NCBI RefSeq assembly: GCF_001887595.1
Contig: NZ_CP017480.1
Span: forward strand, 868,001 to 932,000
Direction: 5' to 3'
Length of the DNA: 64,000 nucleotides
Origin: Luteibacter rhizovicinus DSM 16549
GTDB lineage: Bacteria > Pseudomonadota > Gammaproteobacteria > Xanthomonadales > Rhodanobacteraceae
Shown: positions 37,079-46,204 of the stretch, one piece after another
Layout: the number at the start of each line of letters is the position of its first letter
Numbering within the stretch: position 1 is the stretch's first letter
Notes under the pieces: model-generated
What the model saw: the letters and a program-made list of their open reading frames with translations, nothing else
What the model was told of the DNA's origin: nothing
Databases searched by the model: none
Made by a program: the position numbers and the translations under genes

Positions 37079-37855
37079 TCAGCCCTCGAGCAGGTTCGCG
37101 ACGGAATCGAGGATTTCGGCGGGACGGAAGGGATACGCCTCCACATCCGCCCGCGTAGCGATACCACTGAGCACCAGCACCGTATGCAGGCCCGCCTCGA
37201 TGCCCGCGACGACGTCGGTGTCCATACGGTCGCCGATCATGCCGGTGTTATGCGAGTGCGCACCGAGCTTGTTCATCGCTGAGCGGAACATCATCGGGTT
37301 GGGCTTGCCGATCACGTACGGTTCGCGACCGGTGCAGCGGGTGATCAGTGCCGCCACGGCACCGGTGGCAGGCAGCGGACCTTCGGCACTCGGGCTGGTC
37401 GCATCCGGATTGGTGCAGATGAAACGTGCGCCATTGCCGATGAGCCGGATCGCCTTGGTGATCGCGGCGAACGAATAGGTCCGCGTTTCGCCCAGCACGA
37501 CATAGTCGGGGGCGGTGTCGGTCATGATGAAACCGGCCTCGTGGATTGCCGTGGTGAGGCCCGCCTCGCCCATGACGAACGCCGAGCCGCCGGGTGACTG
37601 ATCCTTCAGGAAGGTGGCCGTGGCCAGCGCCGAGGTCCAGAGCTGCTCTTCGGGCACGTCCAGCCCCGAGGTGCGCAGGCGCGCGCTCAGGTCGCGCGGG
37701 GTAAAGATCGAGTTGTTGGTCAGTACGAGGAAGGGAGTCCCCTGGTCCCGCCATTGGCGAATCAGCTCGGGCGCACCCGGGAGTGCCTTGTTTTCATGGA
37801 CGAGCACGCCATCCATGTCGGTGAGCCAGCAGGCAACGTTCTTGCGGTCGGACAC
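37079..37855 (-). CDS. HAD-IIA family sugar-phosphatase (NagD-like)
   Basis: The 258-residue HAD hydrolase has motif I TDMDGVLVHENKALPGA with the nucleophile Asp, motif II FLVLTNNS, the Lys in YVIGKPNPMMF and motif IV MIGDRMDTDVVAGIEAGL. This is the order of NagD-type HAD-IIA phosphatases, which dephosphorylate small sugar phosphates or nucleotides. I chose the GTG at 37855 because GAGGA stands 6 bases before it; a longer frame begins at 37891. It lies 7 bases from the MFS gene. Confidence 0.88.
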   Translation of the reverse strand: MSDRKNVACWLTDMDGVLVHENKALPGAPELIRQWRDQGTPFLVLTNNSIFTPRDLSARLRTSGLDVPEEQLWTSALATATFLKDQSPGGSAFVMGEAGLTTAIHEAGFIMTDTAPDYVVLGETRTYSFAAITKAIRLIGNGARFICTNPDATSPSAEGPLPATGAVAALITRCTGREPYVIGKPNPMMFRSAMNKLGAHSHNTGMIGDRMDTDVVAGIEAGLHTVLVLSGIATRADVEAYPFRPAEILDSVANLLEG

Positions 37856-37927
37856 GGCAATTCCTCGGTACAAACGGGACGTTGGGGACAAGAGTACCGC
37901 GCCGCCGTGCCGATCGCTTGGTCGGAG

Positions 37928-38383
37928 CTATTCGCTGGCAAGCTTCTTGTGCATGGCGATGTACTCCTTCCGGTACTTCTTCGCCAGCCCGGTTTTCTGC
38001 CGATCGGTGAGAATTTTGCCACCGAGCTGGAAGAAGCTGCGCTCTTCCTCGCGAAGATGCTCGTGCAGCTCCTCCGAGAGCTTGCTGAGGTTGGCCGTCC
38101 ACTTGCGCCCGGCATGGTTCACCGTCTGCAGCTCCTCCACCAGGTCATCCATCTTGTGGTGGTCGGCCAGGGCATCTCGCGACGGATGCAGGCCGCGGTC
38201 GTCCATCAGCATGGGTACGTAGAGGAAGCGCTCTTCGGCCGCCTCGTGCGCGGCCAGCTCGATGCGTAGCGCGGTGAACAGCTCCACGCGGTGTTCGCCG
38301 GGATCCGAGCGCATCAGCTTGCGCATCAGGGAGCGCTGGATGGCGTGACTTTCGCGCAGGGCTTCGAAAATGGTCTCGGACAT
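37928..38383 (-). CDS. Hemerythrin domain protein
   Basis: The 151-residue, highly helical protein has His and Glu at spacings seen in hemerythrin HHE domains: RESHAIQR, ELAAHEAAEERFLYVPM, ADHHKMDDLVEEL and LHEHLREEERSFF. These would ligate a diiron site that binds oxygen or senses NO and redox state. There is no signal peptide. It stands between the HAD gene (72-base gap) and an acyltransferase, without clear functional linkage. Confidence 0.85.
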   Translation of the reverse strand: MSETIFEALRESHAIQRSLMRKLMRSDPGEHRVELFTALRIELAAHEAAEERFLYVPMLMDDRGLHPSRDALADHHKMDDLVEELQTVNHAGRKWTANLSKLSEELHEHLREEERSFFQLGGKILTDRQKTGLAKKYRKEYIAMHKKLASE

Positions 38384-38441
38384 GGCGTTCCCGGCTTTGT
38401 CGTGAAAACGCCATGGTCGCCGGTGTCATGTCAGGGTTTCG

Positions 38442-39560
38442 TCAGTGGCCTGGAGCGGGCAAGGCGGGATCCAACGAGTGCGAGGCGACGCCGTGATCGA
38501 GGAACCGTCGACCGAGTACTCGCAGCAAGGGCCTCTCGAGCACGTGATAGCTGATCAGCCCCACACCGAGACCGACCAGACCCATGGCAACGGCCAGCAG
38601 GGAACGATTGACCAGACCCACCCAGCCCAGACGATCGAACACCGCGGCAACCCCGATGAAGATCACCCCGTGCCAGAGATAGATCGAGAAGGAGGCGTTA
38701 CCCAGGTACTGCAGTGTGGCGGGCATGACGCGGCGCTCGCCGCCTGACTCGAACGCCGCCGTGCCGTAGACGATGAGGGCAGCCGGCAGCCCCCAGCAGC
38801 CCAGACGCAAGAGATAGGACAGCGCGGCCCGTCCACCGTCCGCCTGGAGTGGAAGCGTCCCGAGAAGTAACCACACGAGACCGATCCCGATCGCGACGGC
38901 GCGGAAACGGTGTTCACCGCGCTCGATCAGCATGCCGACCCCGATGCCCAGGAGAAACTCGAGAACAAGGGGTGCGAAGACGTAATCCAGGGGGATGCCC
39001 AGACCGAACACAGTGGCGAGAAAGGCAACGATCCCGATCACGGCAAACCAGACCAGCCATCCCACGTGGACCCGCGAAGGGAACACCGCGAGGCTCAGCG
39101 CGGTGACCGCGTAGAAATAGATCTCGAACGTCAGCGTCCACGCTGCCTGCACCCGGAAATTCGGAATCCCGTTGATCAGGAAGAACAGCTCGACCTGCGG
39201 CTTCTTCACGAAGGAGCTGGCCGGCGGCAACCAGATCATCATCACGCTCGCCGCGCCGAACACGATCCAGTACAGCGGGTAGATTCGGATGACGCGCTTC
39301 ATCGCGAATTCGTAGAGCGCCCTGCCCCGCCCGGCCACCGCCGCCCGCGCCGCCGAGCGCCGGGTCACGTGGTAGATGATGAAGCCCGAAATGACGAAGA
39401 AGATATCGACGCCGGATGGTCCGACCGCCGCGAACCATGGCTTCGCCCAATGCGTGCGCATCGGCGGCATGTCCCAGAACAGGTGGCTGGTCAGGACCAT
39501 CAGGGCCGCGATGGCACGCAGGCCCTGGATGTTGCGGTAGTTCGTTCGTGCCGTTTCCAT
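38442..39560 (-). CDS. Acyltransferase family 3 (OafA-like) membrane protein
   Basis: The 372-residue protein has about ten hydrophobic segments. The start RNIQGLRAIAALMVLTSHL carries the family His, GPSGVDIFFVISGFII carries the second motif, and FSIYLWHGVIFIG the third. These proteins O-acetylate surface polysaccharides or other exported glycans. I chose the ATG at 39560, after which the homology starts; the frame extends upstream through a low-complexity tandem repeat without family similarity. Confidence 0.88.
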   Translation of the reverse strand: METARTNYRNIQGLRAIAALMVLTSHLFWDMPPMRTHWAKPWFAAVGPSGVDIFFVISGFIIYHVTRRSAARAAVAGRGRALYEFAMKRVIRIYPLYWIVFGAASVMMIWLPPASSFVKKPQVELFFLINGIPNFRVQAAWTLTFEIYFYAVTALSLAVFPSRVHVGWLVWFAVIGIVAFLATVFGLGIPLDYVFAPLVLEFLLGIGVGMLIERGEHRFRAVAIGIGLVWLLLGTLPLQADGGRAALSYLLRLGCWGLPAALIVYGTAAFESGGERRVMPATLQYLGNASFSIYLWHGVIFIGVAAVFDRLGWVGLVNRSLLAVAMGLVGLGVGLISYHVLERPLLRVLGRRFLDHGVASHSLDPALPAPGH

Positions 39561-39637
39561 GGTGCGCTTGGTGGTCACAGCCCAAAACAGGTAGTGCCGC
39601 CCGCCGTGCAAATCGTTGCCTCGGCATGTCGGGCATG

Positions 39638-39690
39638 AGTACGGCCTCGGGTTTATTGAGTACGGCCTCGGGTTTAGTACGGCCTCGGGT
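39638..39690. repeat. Triple tandem repeat at the lipoprotein gene end
   Basis: AGTACGGCCTCGGGTTTA occurs at 39638-39655 and 39659-39676, with a third copy at 39676-39690 missing the last bases. On the minus strand the innermost copy encodes the final PRPY and stop of the lipoprotein, and the others repeat that end as non-coding bases. It is most simply a tandem duplication of the gene's 3' end. Confidence 0.85.
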
Positions 39691-40192
39691 CCGGCTCCTG
39701 CGCCACGCTCTTCCAGATCCCGTTCAGGAGCAGATGCCGGGTGCGGGCAATGTAGGTCGTTCTCGCCGTAAGAACCCTCGACCTGGCCTGGTCGCTGAAA
39801 GAAACGACCGTTCGTGAACGGTCGCACAGGGCCGACACGACGTTGGCCGTCGGCGCCGTCGCGGACGTCGACGACAGCTCCGTCTTGCCCTCGCACAACG
39901 ACGTCGGCAACCCCGAGAAGCTGCCGACGTAGACCTCCACACGATCGGCATCACTCGCCTCAACCTGACTTGCTGCCTCACTCCAGGCATGACCGCGATC
40001 GTCGAAGGCTTCGAGCTGACCATCGGGCAAGTGGAACAGGAACGGCATCCGATCCATTCGGGCCGACCAGAGCTGGTACGTATCGGAGGTTTCGACCGTT
40101 TTGGTTTCCGTCATGACGGTGCAACCCACCGACAAGCCGGTGATGGCGATAGCAGCCAGGGCGTACCCAAGCTTCCGGTAGAGGCGTGACAT
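39674..40192 (-). CDS. Putative lipoprotein of unknown function
   Basis: The 172-residue protein has a lipoprotein signal with a lipobox-like LSVGC, so the mature chain would start at Cys near residue 24. The body has DTYQLWSARMDRMPFLFHLPDGQ and two other cysteines (LCEG, LCDR). No catalytic pattern is seen. The reading frame ends inside a tandem repeat. It does not form an obvious operon; the efflux genes are upstream on the same strand, 60 bases away. Confidence 0.65.
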   Translation of the reverse strand: MSRLYRKLGYALAAIAITGLSVGCTVMTETKTVETSDTYQLWSARMDRMPFLFHLPDGQLEAFDDRGHAWSEAASQVEASDADRVEVYVGSFSGLPTSLCEGKTELSSTSATAPTANVVSALCDRSRTVVSFSDQARSRVLTARTTYIARTRHLLLNGIWKSVAQEPDPRPY

Positions 40193-40252
40193 CCTGCGAT
40201 TTCTCCTAGGGATATGAAAAGGGATGGCGACTCGCCCATCCGGACCTGACGA

Positions 40253-41677
40253 TCAGCGATCGTTCCAACCACCGCCCAGTGCGCGGATCAGGTCGACGCT
40301 GGCCTGTAGCTGGCGGGTGCGGACGCGTTCTGCCGTGCGTTCCGCCTTCAAGGCGGTCGCCTGCGCCGTGACCACTTCGAGATAGCTGACAACCCCTTCG
40401 TTGTAGCGGTTGGTCGCCAGCGACTGTGACTGTCTTGCCGCAGCCGCGGCCGCGTTCTCCTGTTCGCCTTCGCGACCCAGCGCGCGCAACAGCAACAGGT
40501 TGTCTTCCACCTGCCGGAAGGCATTCAGCACCACGCCGCGGTAATGCGCCGAAGCGGCGGCGAACTCCGCCTTTGCCTCGGCCTCACGTCCTCGACGCAG
40601 ACCGCCGTCGAGGAAATTCAGCGACACTGACGGTCCGAGGCTCCAGAACTGATTCCCAGCGGCGAGCAGAGCCCCATGGCCGACATCCTGCCAACCCAAG
40701 GCGGCGCCGAGACTCACGGTCGGATAGAAGGCCGCGCGGGCCACGCCGATGCCTGCGTTGGCTGCAAACGCGCGGCGCTCGGCGGCCGCGATGTCGGGCC
40801 GACGTTCCAGCAAGGTAGAAGGCACGCCCACGGGAATGGCCGGCACGGTGAGCGTTACGTCCTTCGCCGGAAGCGAGAACGTCGATGCCGGCTCGCCGAT
40901 CAGCACAGCCATGGCGTTCTCGGTGAGCGCCCGCTGCACGCCCAGTTCGGTTGCCTGGGCCTGCGCATCGGCATACAACGCATTGGCCCGCGCAAGATCG
41001 AGTCCCGAGGAGACGCCGCCGTCCATCCGGTCCTGCGTCATCGTCCGGCCCTGGCCGAAGGCGACCAGGGAATCGTCGAGAATCCTTCGCTCGACATCCT
41101 CGCCGCGAAGGCGGATGTAGAGATCCGCCAGCTGCGCCTGTAGGCTGAGCCGCGCGTTCGCGAGGTCGGACTCGGCCGCATCGCTACGCCCCTTTCCCTG
41201 CGCCACTTCGTTGCGAATACGCCCCCAAAGATCGAGGTCGTAGCCGGCGCGGAACCCGATCGTGCGCGTGTCGTATTCATCTGGCTGACCGGATCCGCGT
41301 AGAGGGCGGTTGTCCGACTGACGATCGTTCGTGGGGCTCGCGTCGACGCCGGCCTGGGGCGCCTGTTGCGAGCCGAGCTCCTGCAGATAGGCCAGCGACG
41401 CGTCGCGTCGCGCCTGCGCGACACCGATGTCCGCATTCCCGGTGTTGAGCCTGTCTTCGAGTCCGTCCAGCACCGGGTCGCCATAGACCTGCCACCAAGG
41501 CCTCCGTGCGTTCGCGTCGTCGGGCTGCGCCTGGGTCCACCCCGGCGGATACGCCGCGGTTTTGTACGTCTCGGGAAGCTTGCCGGCCGGCGGCCTCACG
41601 TAGGCCGGCGCGAGCGAACATCCGCCGACCATCAGCAACGCGGCCACAGGGCACAGACGCAGCACCGACTCAAGCAT
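40253..41677 (-). CDS. RND efflux outer-membrane lipoprotein (OMF, NodT family)
   Basis: The 474-residue protein has a signal with lipobox MVGGC, then SLAPAYVRPP and two copies of the outer-membrane efflux domain (long helical hairpins, seen as ANARLSLQAQLADLYIRL and GVVLNAFRQVEDNLLLLRAL). It is the exit duct of a tripartite RND pump. The ATG at 41677 overlaps the adaptor's stop by 8 bases, so the pump genes are translated as a unit. It is the last gene of the operon. Confidence 0.9.
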   Translation of the reverse strand: MLESVLRLCPVAALLMVGGCSLAPAYVRPPAGKLPETYKTAAYPPGWTQAQPDDANARRPWWQVYGDPVLDGLEDRLNTGNADIGVAQARRDASLAYLQELGSQQAPQAGVDASPTNDRQSDNRPLRGSGQPDEYDTRTIGFRAGYDLDLWGRIRNEVAQGKGRSDAAESDLANARLSLQAQLADLYIRLRGEDVERRILDDSLVAFGQGRTMTQDRMDGGVSSGLDLARANALYADAQAQATELGVQRALTENAMAVLIGEPASTFSLPAKDVTLTVPAIPVGVPSTLLERRPDIAAAERRAFAANAGIGVARAAFYPTVSLGAALGWQDVGHGALLAAGNQFWSLGPSVSLNFLDGGLRRGREAEAKAEFAAASAHYRGVVLNAFRQVEDNLLLLRALGREGEQENAAAAAARQSQSLATNRYNEGVVSYLEVVTAQATALKAERTAERVRTRQLQASVDLIRALGGGWNDR

Positions 41678-42857
41678 CCTTGGCACGTCGATGCCCTCCG
41701 TCCGTCGGCAACGCGAGCCGGACGTCGTCACCCTGGCTCAACGAATCGGTGGGGTGATCGATGATCCGGTCGCGTGGCTGAAGGCCCCGATCGATCTCGA
41801 GCTTGTCCCCCAGGTCCATCGCGATGTGCACATCGCGAAGGATGACTTTATCGTCCTTGCCCAGGACGGCCACCTGCGGCCCAGCGGCGCGAAAAAGCAG
41901 CGTCGTCGCCGGCACCGTTACCGTATTGGCGGCGGCATGCGTGGTCAGCTGCACTTCGGCGAAATCACCCGGCAGCAGATCCTGCTTCGGGTTCTCCACC
42001 TCGAACTGGGCCAGCAGCGTGCCCGAGGTCCGGTTGATCGCCTGTGACGTGCCTATCAGCCTGCCTTCCACGGTTTCACCACCGTGGCCCAGCACCAGCA
42101 GTTTCACTTTCATGCCGGGCAGAATCGATGAGGCGTAGCCCTGCGGAACCTGCGTATACAGTCGCATCCGGTGCGTGTCGGCAACGGCGAAAAGAGGTTC
42201 GCCTCCGCTCGTGTTCGCGGTGATCAGGTCGCCGATATCGGTGTTGCGAGCGGTCACCGTGCCGTCGAACGGGGCGACAATCCGCTTGAACGACTCGAGG
42301 GCGGCGAGGCGATCCACGTCGGCTCGCGCCGCCAACTGGTTGGCTGCCGCCGTCTCCGCCTCGCTGGCCTTTTCGTCCGCTTCCTGATGGGACACCGAAT
42401 GGGACTCGAGCAGGTTCTTCCAGCGTTTTGCCGTGGTCTCGGCCAGGCGTACGCCCGCCTGGGCACGTGCGAGTTCGGCCTTCGCCTGCTCCAGCTGCTG
42501 ATCGAGTTCCGGCGTCTCGATGGTGGCCAGCAACTGGCCCGCGACCACCTTCTGGCCGATATCCGCGTGCCACGCCTTCAGGTAACCCGCGACGCGGGCA
42601 TGGATGGGCGTGGCGATCCACGCATCAAGGTGACCTGGCAGGGTCAGTGCCTGCGTATCGCCCATGGCCGATGCGGAGATCACCTGCACACTCGGGGTCA
42701 ACTGGGCCCGCGTCCACGTGCTGAGGTCATGCGACTCCACGGCACGCAGTGACAGGCCGGCAACGACGCCGGTCACGGCAAGCGCCAGGCCGATGGCGAG
42801 CCACAGGCGAACGCGCGGCGGCCGCCTCGACAGGGCGACGGTGGGATCATGCGACAT
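41670..42857 (-). CDS. RND efflux periplasmic adaptor subunit
   Basis: The 395-residue membrane fusion protein has an N-terminal membrane anchor (LWLAIGLALAVTGVVAGLSL), a lipoyl half-motif near ARVAGYLKAWHADIGQKVVAGQLLATIETPELDQQL, a coiled-coil hairpin, then the second lipoyl half APFDGTVTARNTDIGDLI and a beta-barrel. It links the pump to the outer-membrane duct. I chose the ATG at 42857, which overlaps the permease stop by 11 bases. Confidence 0.9.
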   Translation of the reverse strand: MSHDPTVALSRRPPRVRLWLAIGLALAVTGVVAGLSLRAVESHDLSTWTRAQLTPSVQVISASAMGDTQALTLPGHLDAWIATPIHARVAGYLKAWHADIGQKVVAGQLLATIETPELDQQLEQAKAELARAQAGVRLAETTAKRWKNLLESHSVSHQEADEKASEAETAAANQLAARADVDRLAALESFKRIVAPFDGTVTARNTDIGDLITANTSGGEPLFAVADTHRMRLYTQVPQGYASSILPGMKVKLLVLGHGGETVEGRLIGTSQAINRTSGTLLAQFEVENPKQDLLPGDFAEVQLTTHAAANTVTVPATTLLFRAAGPQVAVLGKDDKVILRDVHIAMDLGDKLEIDRGLQPRDRIIDHPTDSLSQGDDVRLALPTDGGHRRAKDA

Positions 42858-45800
42858 GAGGCTGTTCCCCGATGAGGTTCTGTCTGGACGGAACGGCCAC
42901 CGTCCGACCATGGACAATGGCGAAGATGACCGGCACGAGGAGCAAGGTGGCGAAGGTCGCGAACATCAGGCCACCGATCACGGCACGGCCGAGCGGCGAG
43001 TTCTGTTCCTGGCTGAGTGCCATCGGCAACATGCCGATGATCATCGCCAGCGCCGTCATGCACACCGGGCGGAACCGCGTAAAGCCCGCCTCGAGCGCCG
43101 CCTTGACCGGGTCGCCGTGCTCGGCGAGGCGCTCGCGACAAAAGCTCACGACGAGAATCGCATTCGCCGTTGCCACGCCCATGCACATGATCGCGCCGGT
43201 AAGTGCCGGCACCGACAGGCTGGTGTGCGTGAGGAACAACAGCCAGACGATACCGGCCAGTGCGGCAGGCAGTGCGGTGATGATGACGAACGGATCCACC
43301 CACGACTGGAAATTCACCACGATCAGCAGGTAGATCAGCAGGATGGCGCCAATGAGGCCAAGCAAGAGCCCGCTGAAAGCCTGGTTCATCGTCCCGACCT
43401 GACCATGCAGGCTCACCAGGGATCCCTTCGGCCGCTGCGACGCGAAGCGCGCCAGCACAGCCTGCACGTCACTGGCGACGCCACCGAGGTCACGTCCCTG
43501 GATGGACGCGTAGATGTCGTAGGCCGGCATGATGTTGTAGTGCGAAACAACCGCGTCGCTCGGGCCACGCGTGAAGCTGGCCACGCCGCCCAGAATCTGT
43601 GTCGCCCCGTTGCCGGAAGCCGTGACCGGAAGCGCCCTGAGATCGGCCATGGAGTCCATCAGGTACTGAGGCGTCGCGGCGACAATGGCGTATGACACGC
43701 CGTTGCGGGGATTGAGCCAGAACGCCGGCGACACCTGTGAGCTGCCCGCCAGCGAGGCCACCATGCTGTTGGTGACGTCGCGCTCGGTGATGCCCAGGCT
43801 ATCCGCCCGCACACGATCCACTTTCACGTTGAGCTGTGGATAGCTGGAGCTCTGCTGGAGGCGTACATCGACGATGCCGTCCACCCTGCGCAGTTCCTTC
43901 ATGATCTTCTCGGCGTAGGCTTCATTCCCTGCCCTGTCCCGTCCCGCAATGGAGACATCCAGCGGCGAGGGCGAGCCGAAGTTGAGGATCTGGCTGGTCA
44001 TGTCCGCCGGAAGGAACGCGAATTGCGTGCCGGCGAACTGACGCGGAAGCGTCTCGCGAAGTCGCTTGATGAAGCCGGCTGCTGGCCGGTGCCCATCCTT
44101 CAGCACGATCTGGATATCGCCATCTTGCGAACCGATGGTGCCGCTGCTGCTGTAAACGAGGTTCACGCCGCTCATCGGCAAGCCGATGTTGTCGATGACG
44201 GTCTCCAGTTGGTCGGGTGGAATGACCTGGCGAATCGCCTGCTCGATATGATCGAACGACGCCGCCGTCTCCTCCACGCGCGTACCCATCGGCGCGCGCA
44301 CATGCAGGGATATCGCATCCGAGTCGACGGCCGGAAAGAAGTCGCGACCCAGCGCGGGAACGAGAACGAAGGACAGCAGGACAAAGCCCATGAAACCCAC
44401 GACGAACCGCCGACGATGATCCATGGCAATGGCGAGCATGCCGTAGTAGCCATCGCGAACGAGAGTGAAGCGGTGCTCGAAGCCCGCCTGAAACGCCAGC
44501 AGGCCGACGACGAGCCGGTGACGAGGGACAGGACGATGCTGGTCGCCCTCGTGGTGATTGATGTAACTGTCCTCCGGATGCGCCCCCGCACCGGCTTCGA
44601 CGCGATGTGGTTTGAGCAGGAACATGGCAAGCGTGGGGACCAGCGTGCGCGACAGGATGAACGACGAGACCATGGCGAAGATCACCGCGAGCGCCATCGG
44701 GCGGAACAGGAAACCGGCGATGCCGTCGAGCATGAACATCGGTATGAACACGATGCAGATGCAAAGCAGCGATACGAAGGCCGGCGTCACGATCTGTTTG
44801 GCGCCGTCCATGATCGCGGCGATCACCCCTTTACCTTGCTCCAGATGCCAGTTGATGTTCTCGATGGTCACCGTGGCGTCGTCCACGAGGATGCCTACCG
44901 CCAGGGCGAGCCCTCCGAGCGTCATGACGTTCAGCGTCTGCCCGAACAACGACAGCAGGGTGATCGCGGAGAGGATCGATAACGGAATGGATACCGCAAT
45001 GATGACGGTGGAGCGCCAGCTACCCAGGAACAGCAGGATCATCACCGAGGTAAGCACCGCGGCGATCACACCCTCCCGCGCCACCGAGGTCACGGCGGAC
45101 TTTACGAAGATGGACTGATCGCTGAGCAGACTCATCTTCAGCGAGGCCGGCTGCGTCTCCGCGATGAGGGGAAGTAACTTCTTGATGCCTGCGACCACGT
45201 CGAGTGTGGATGCATTGCCATTCTTCAACGCAGGCATGAGTACCGCGCGCTTGCCGTCGACGCGGACGATATTGTTCTGCGGCGGCGCACCGTCACGAAC
45301 GTGGGCGACGTCACCGATGATGATGGTTGCCCCGTTGACGGTCTTGATCGGCAACTCGTTCAACTCGTCGATGGCCGAGGGACTGTTGTTAAGCTGGACG
45401 TGGTATTCGAACGTGCCGATTTTCGCCGTACCCACAGGGATGATCTGGTTTTGCGCGGCCAGTGCGTTGCCCACATCCTGCGCAGACAGCCCTTTCGCAG
45501 CCAAGGCCTGCGGATTGAGGTCCAGGGTCACCTGCTTCTGCTTGCCGCCGTACGGCGTCGGAATGGCCACCCCGGGCACGGAGATCAGCGTCGGCCGCAT
45601 GAAGTTCTGCGCGATATCGCGGATGGTCGCTTCCGACAACACGGGGCTGGACAACGCCATTTGCAGCACGGGCACGGTGGATGCGTTGTAGTTGAGGATC
45701 AGCGGCGGCGTGATGCCGGGTGGCATCTGCTTGACCACGGTCTGCGAGATGGACGTGACCTGGGCCGTCGCAGTGCGGATATCCACGCCGGGCTGAAAGA

Positions 45801-46086
45801 AGATCTTCACGATGCCGACGCCGGGCAACGACTGCGACTCGATGTGCTCGATATCGTTGACCGAGGTAGTGAGCTGTCGCTCGTAGTAGTAGATCACTCG
45901 TCCCGACATCTGATCGGGTGGCAGGCCGTTGTACGTCCAGACCACGCTGATCACCGGAATGCCGATGTTCGGGAAAATGTCGGTAGGTGTCCGCAACGCG
46001 GCAAGCGGCCCGGCGATGAGGATCAGCAGGGCCAGCACGATGAAGGTGTATGGCCGCGCCAGTGCGATGCGGACTAGCGCCAGCAT
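42847..46086 (-). CDS. RND-family multidrug efflux permease
   Basis: The 1079-residue inner-membrane protein has the RND plan: helix 1 (YTFIVLALLILIAGPLAAL), PTDIFPNIGIPVISVVWTYNG, a large periplasmic loop, helices 2-6 with GILVDDATVTIENI (the paired Asp for proton transfer), a second loop and helices 8-12. The motifs fit the HAE1/hydrophobe-amphiphile class rather than heavy-metal CzcA. It is the first gene of the pump operon, before adaptor and duct; many such operons put the adaptor first. The substrate is unknown. Its own two-component system lies just upstream. Confidence 0.92.
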   Translation of the reverse strand: MLALVRIALARPYTFIVLALLILIAGPLAALRTPTDIFPNIGIPVISVVWTYNGLPPDQMSGRVIYYYERQLTTSVNDIEHIESQSLPGVGIVKIFFQPGVDIRTATAQVTSISQTVVKQMPPGITPPLILNYNASTVPVLQMALSSPVLSEATIRDIAQNFMRPTLISVPGVAIPTPYGGKQKQVTLDLNPQALAAKGLSAQDVGNALAAQNQIIPVGTAKIGTFEYHVQLNNSPSAIDELNELPIKTVNGATIIIGDVAHVRDGAPPQNNIVRVDGKRAVLMPALKNGNASTLDVVAGIKKLLPLIAETQPASLKMSLLSDQSIFVKSAVTSVAREGVIAAVLTSVMILLFLGSWRSTVIIAVSIPLSILSAITLLSLFGQTLNVMTLGGLALAVGILVDDATVTIENINWHLEQGKGVIAAIMDGAKQIVTPAFVSLLCICIVFIPMFMLDGIAGFLFRPMALAVIFAMVSSFILSRTLVPTLAMFLLKPHRVEAGAGAHPEDSYINHHEGDQHRPVPRHRLVVGLLAFQAGFEHRFTLVRDGYYGMLAIAMDHRRRFVVGFMGFVLLSFVLVPALGRDFFPAVDSDAISLHVRAPMGTRVEETAASFDHIEQAIRQVIPPDQLETVIDNIGLPMSGVNLVYSSSGTIGSQDGDIQIVLKDGHRPAAGFIKRLRETLPRQFAGTQFAFLPADMTSQILNFGSPSPLDVSIAGRDRAGNEAYAEKIMKELRRVDGIVDVRLQQSSSYPQLNVKVDRVRADSLGITERDVTNSMVASLAGSSQVSPAFWLNPRNGVSYAIVAATPQYLMDSMADLRALPVTASGNGATQILGGVASFTRGPSDAVVSHYNIMPAYDIYASIQGRDLGGVASDVQAVLARFASQRPKGSLVSLHGQVGTMNQAFSGLLLGLIGAILLIYLLIVVNFQSWVDPFVIITALPAALAGIVWLLFLTHTSLSVPALTGAIMCMGVATANAILVVSFCRERLAEHGDPVKAALEAGFTRFRPVCMTALAMIIGMLPMALSQEQNSPLGRAVIGGLMFATFATLLLVPVIFAIVHGRTVAVPSRQNLIGEQPHVA

Positions 46087-46204
46087 GGGCTGACACCGGT
46101 CACGTGGCGTGATGCGTTACGAATCATCGGCGGTATGGATGGAATCCGGCCTGGCAGGAGTGCCGCGAGTCAGTTTCCTTGCCGATGCTTTTGGAAATCT
46201 TTTG

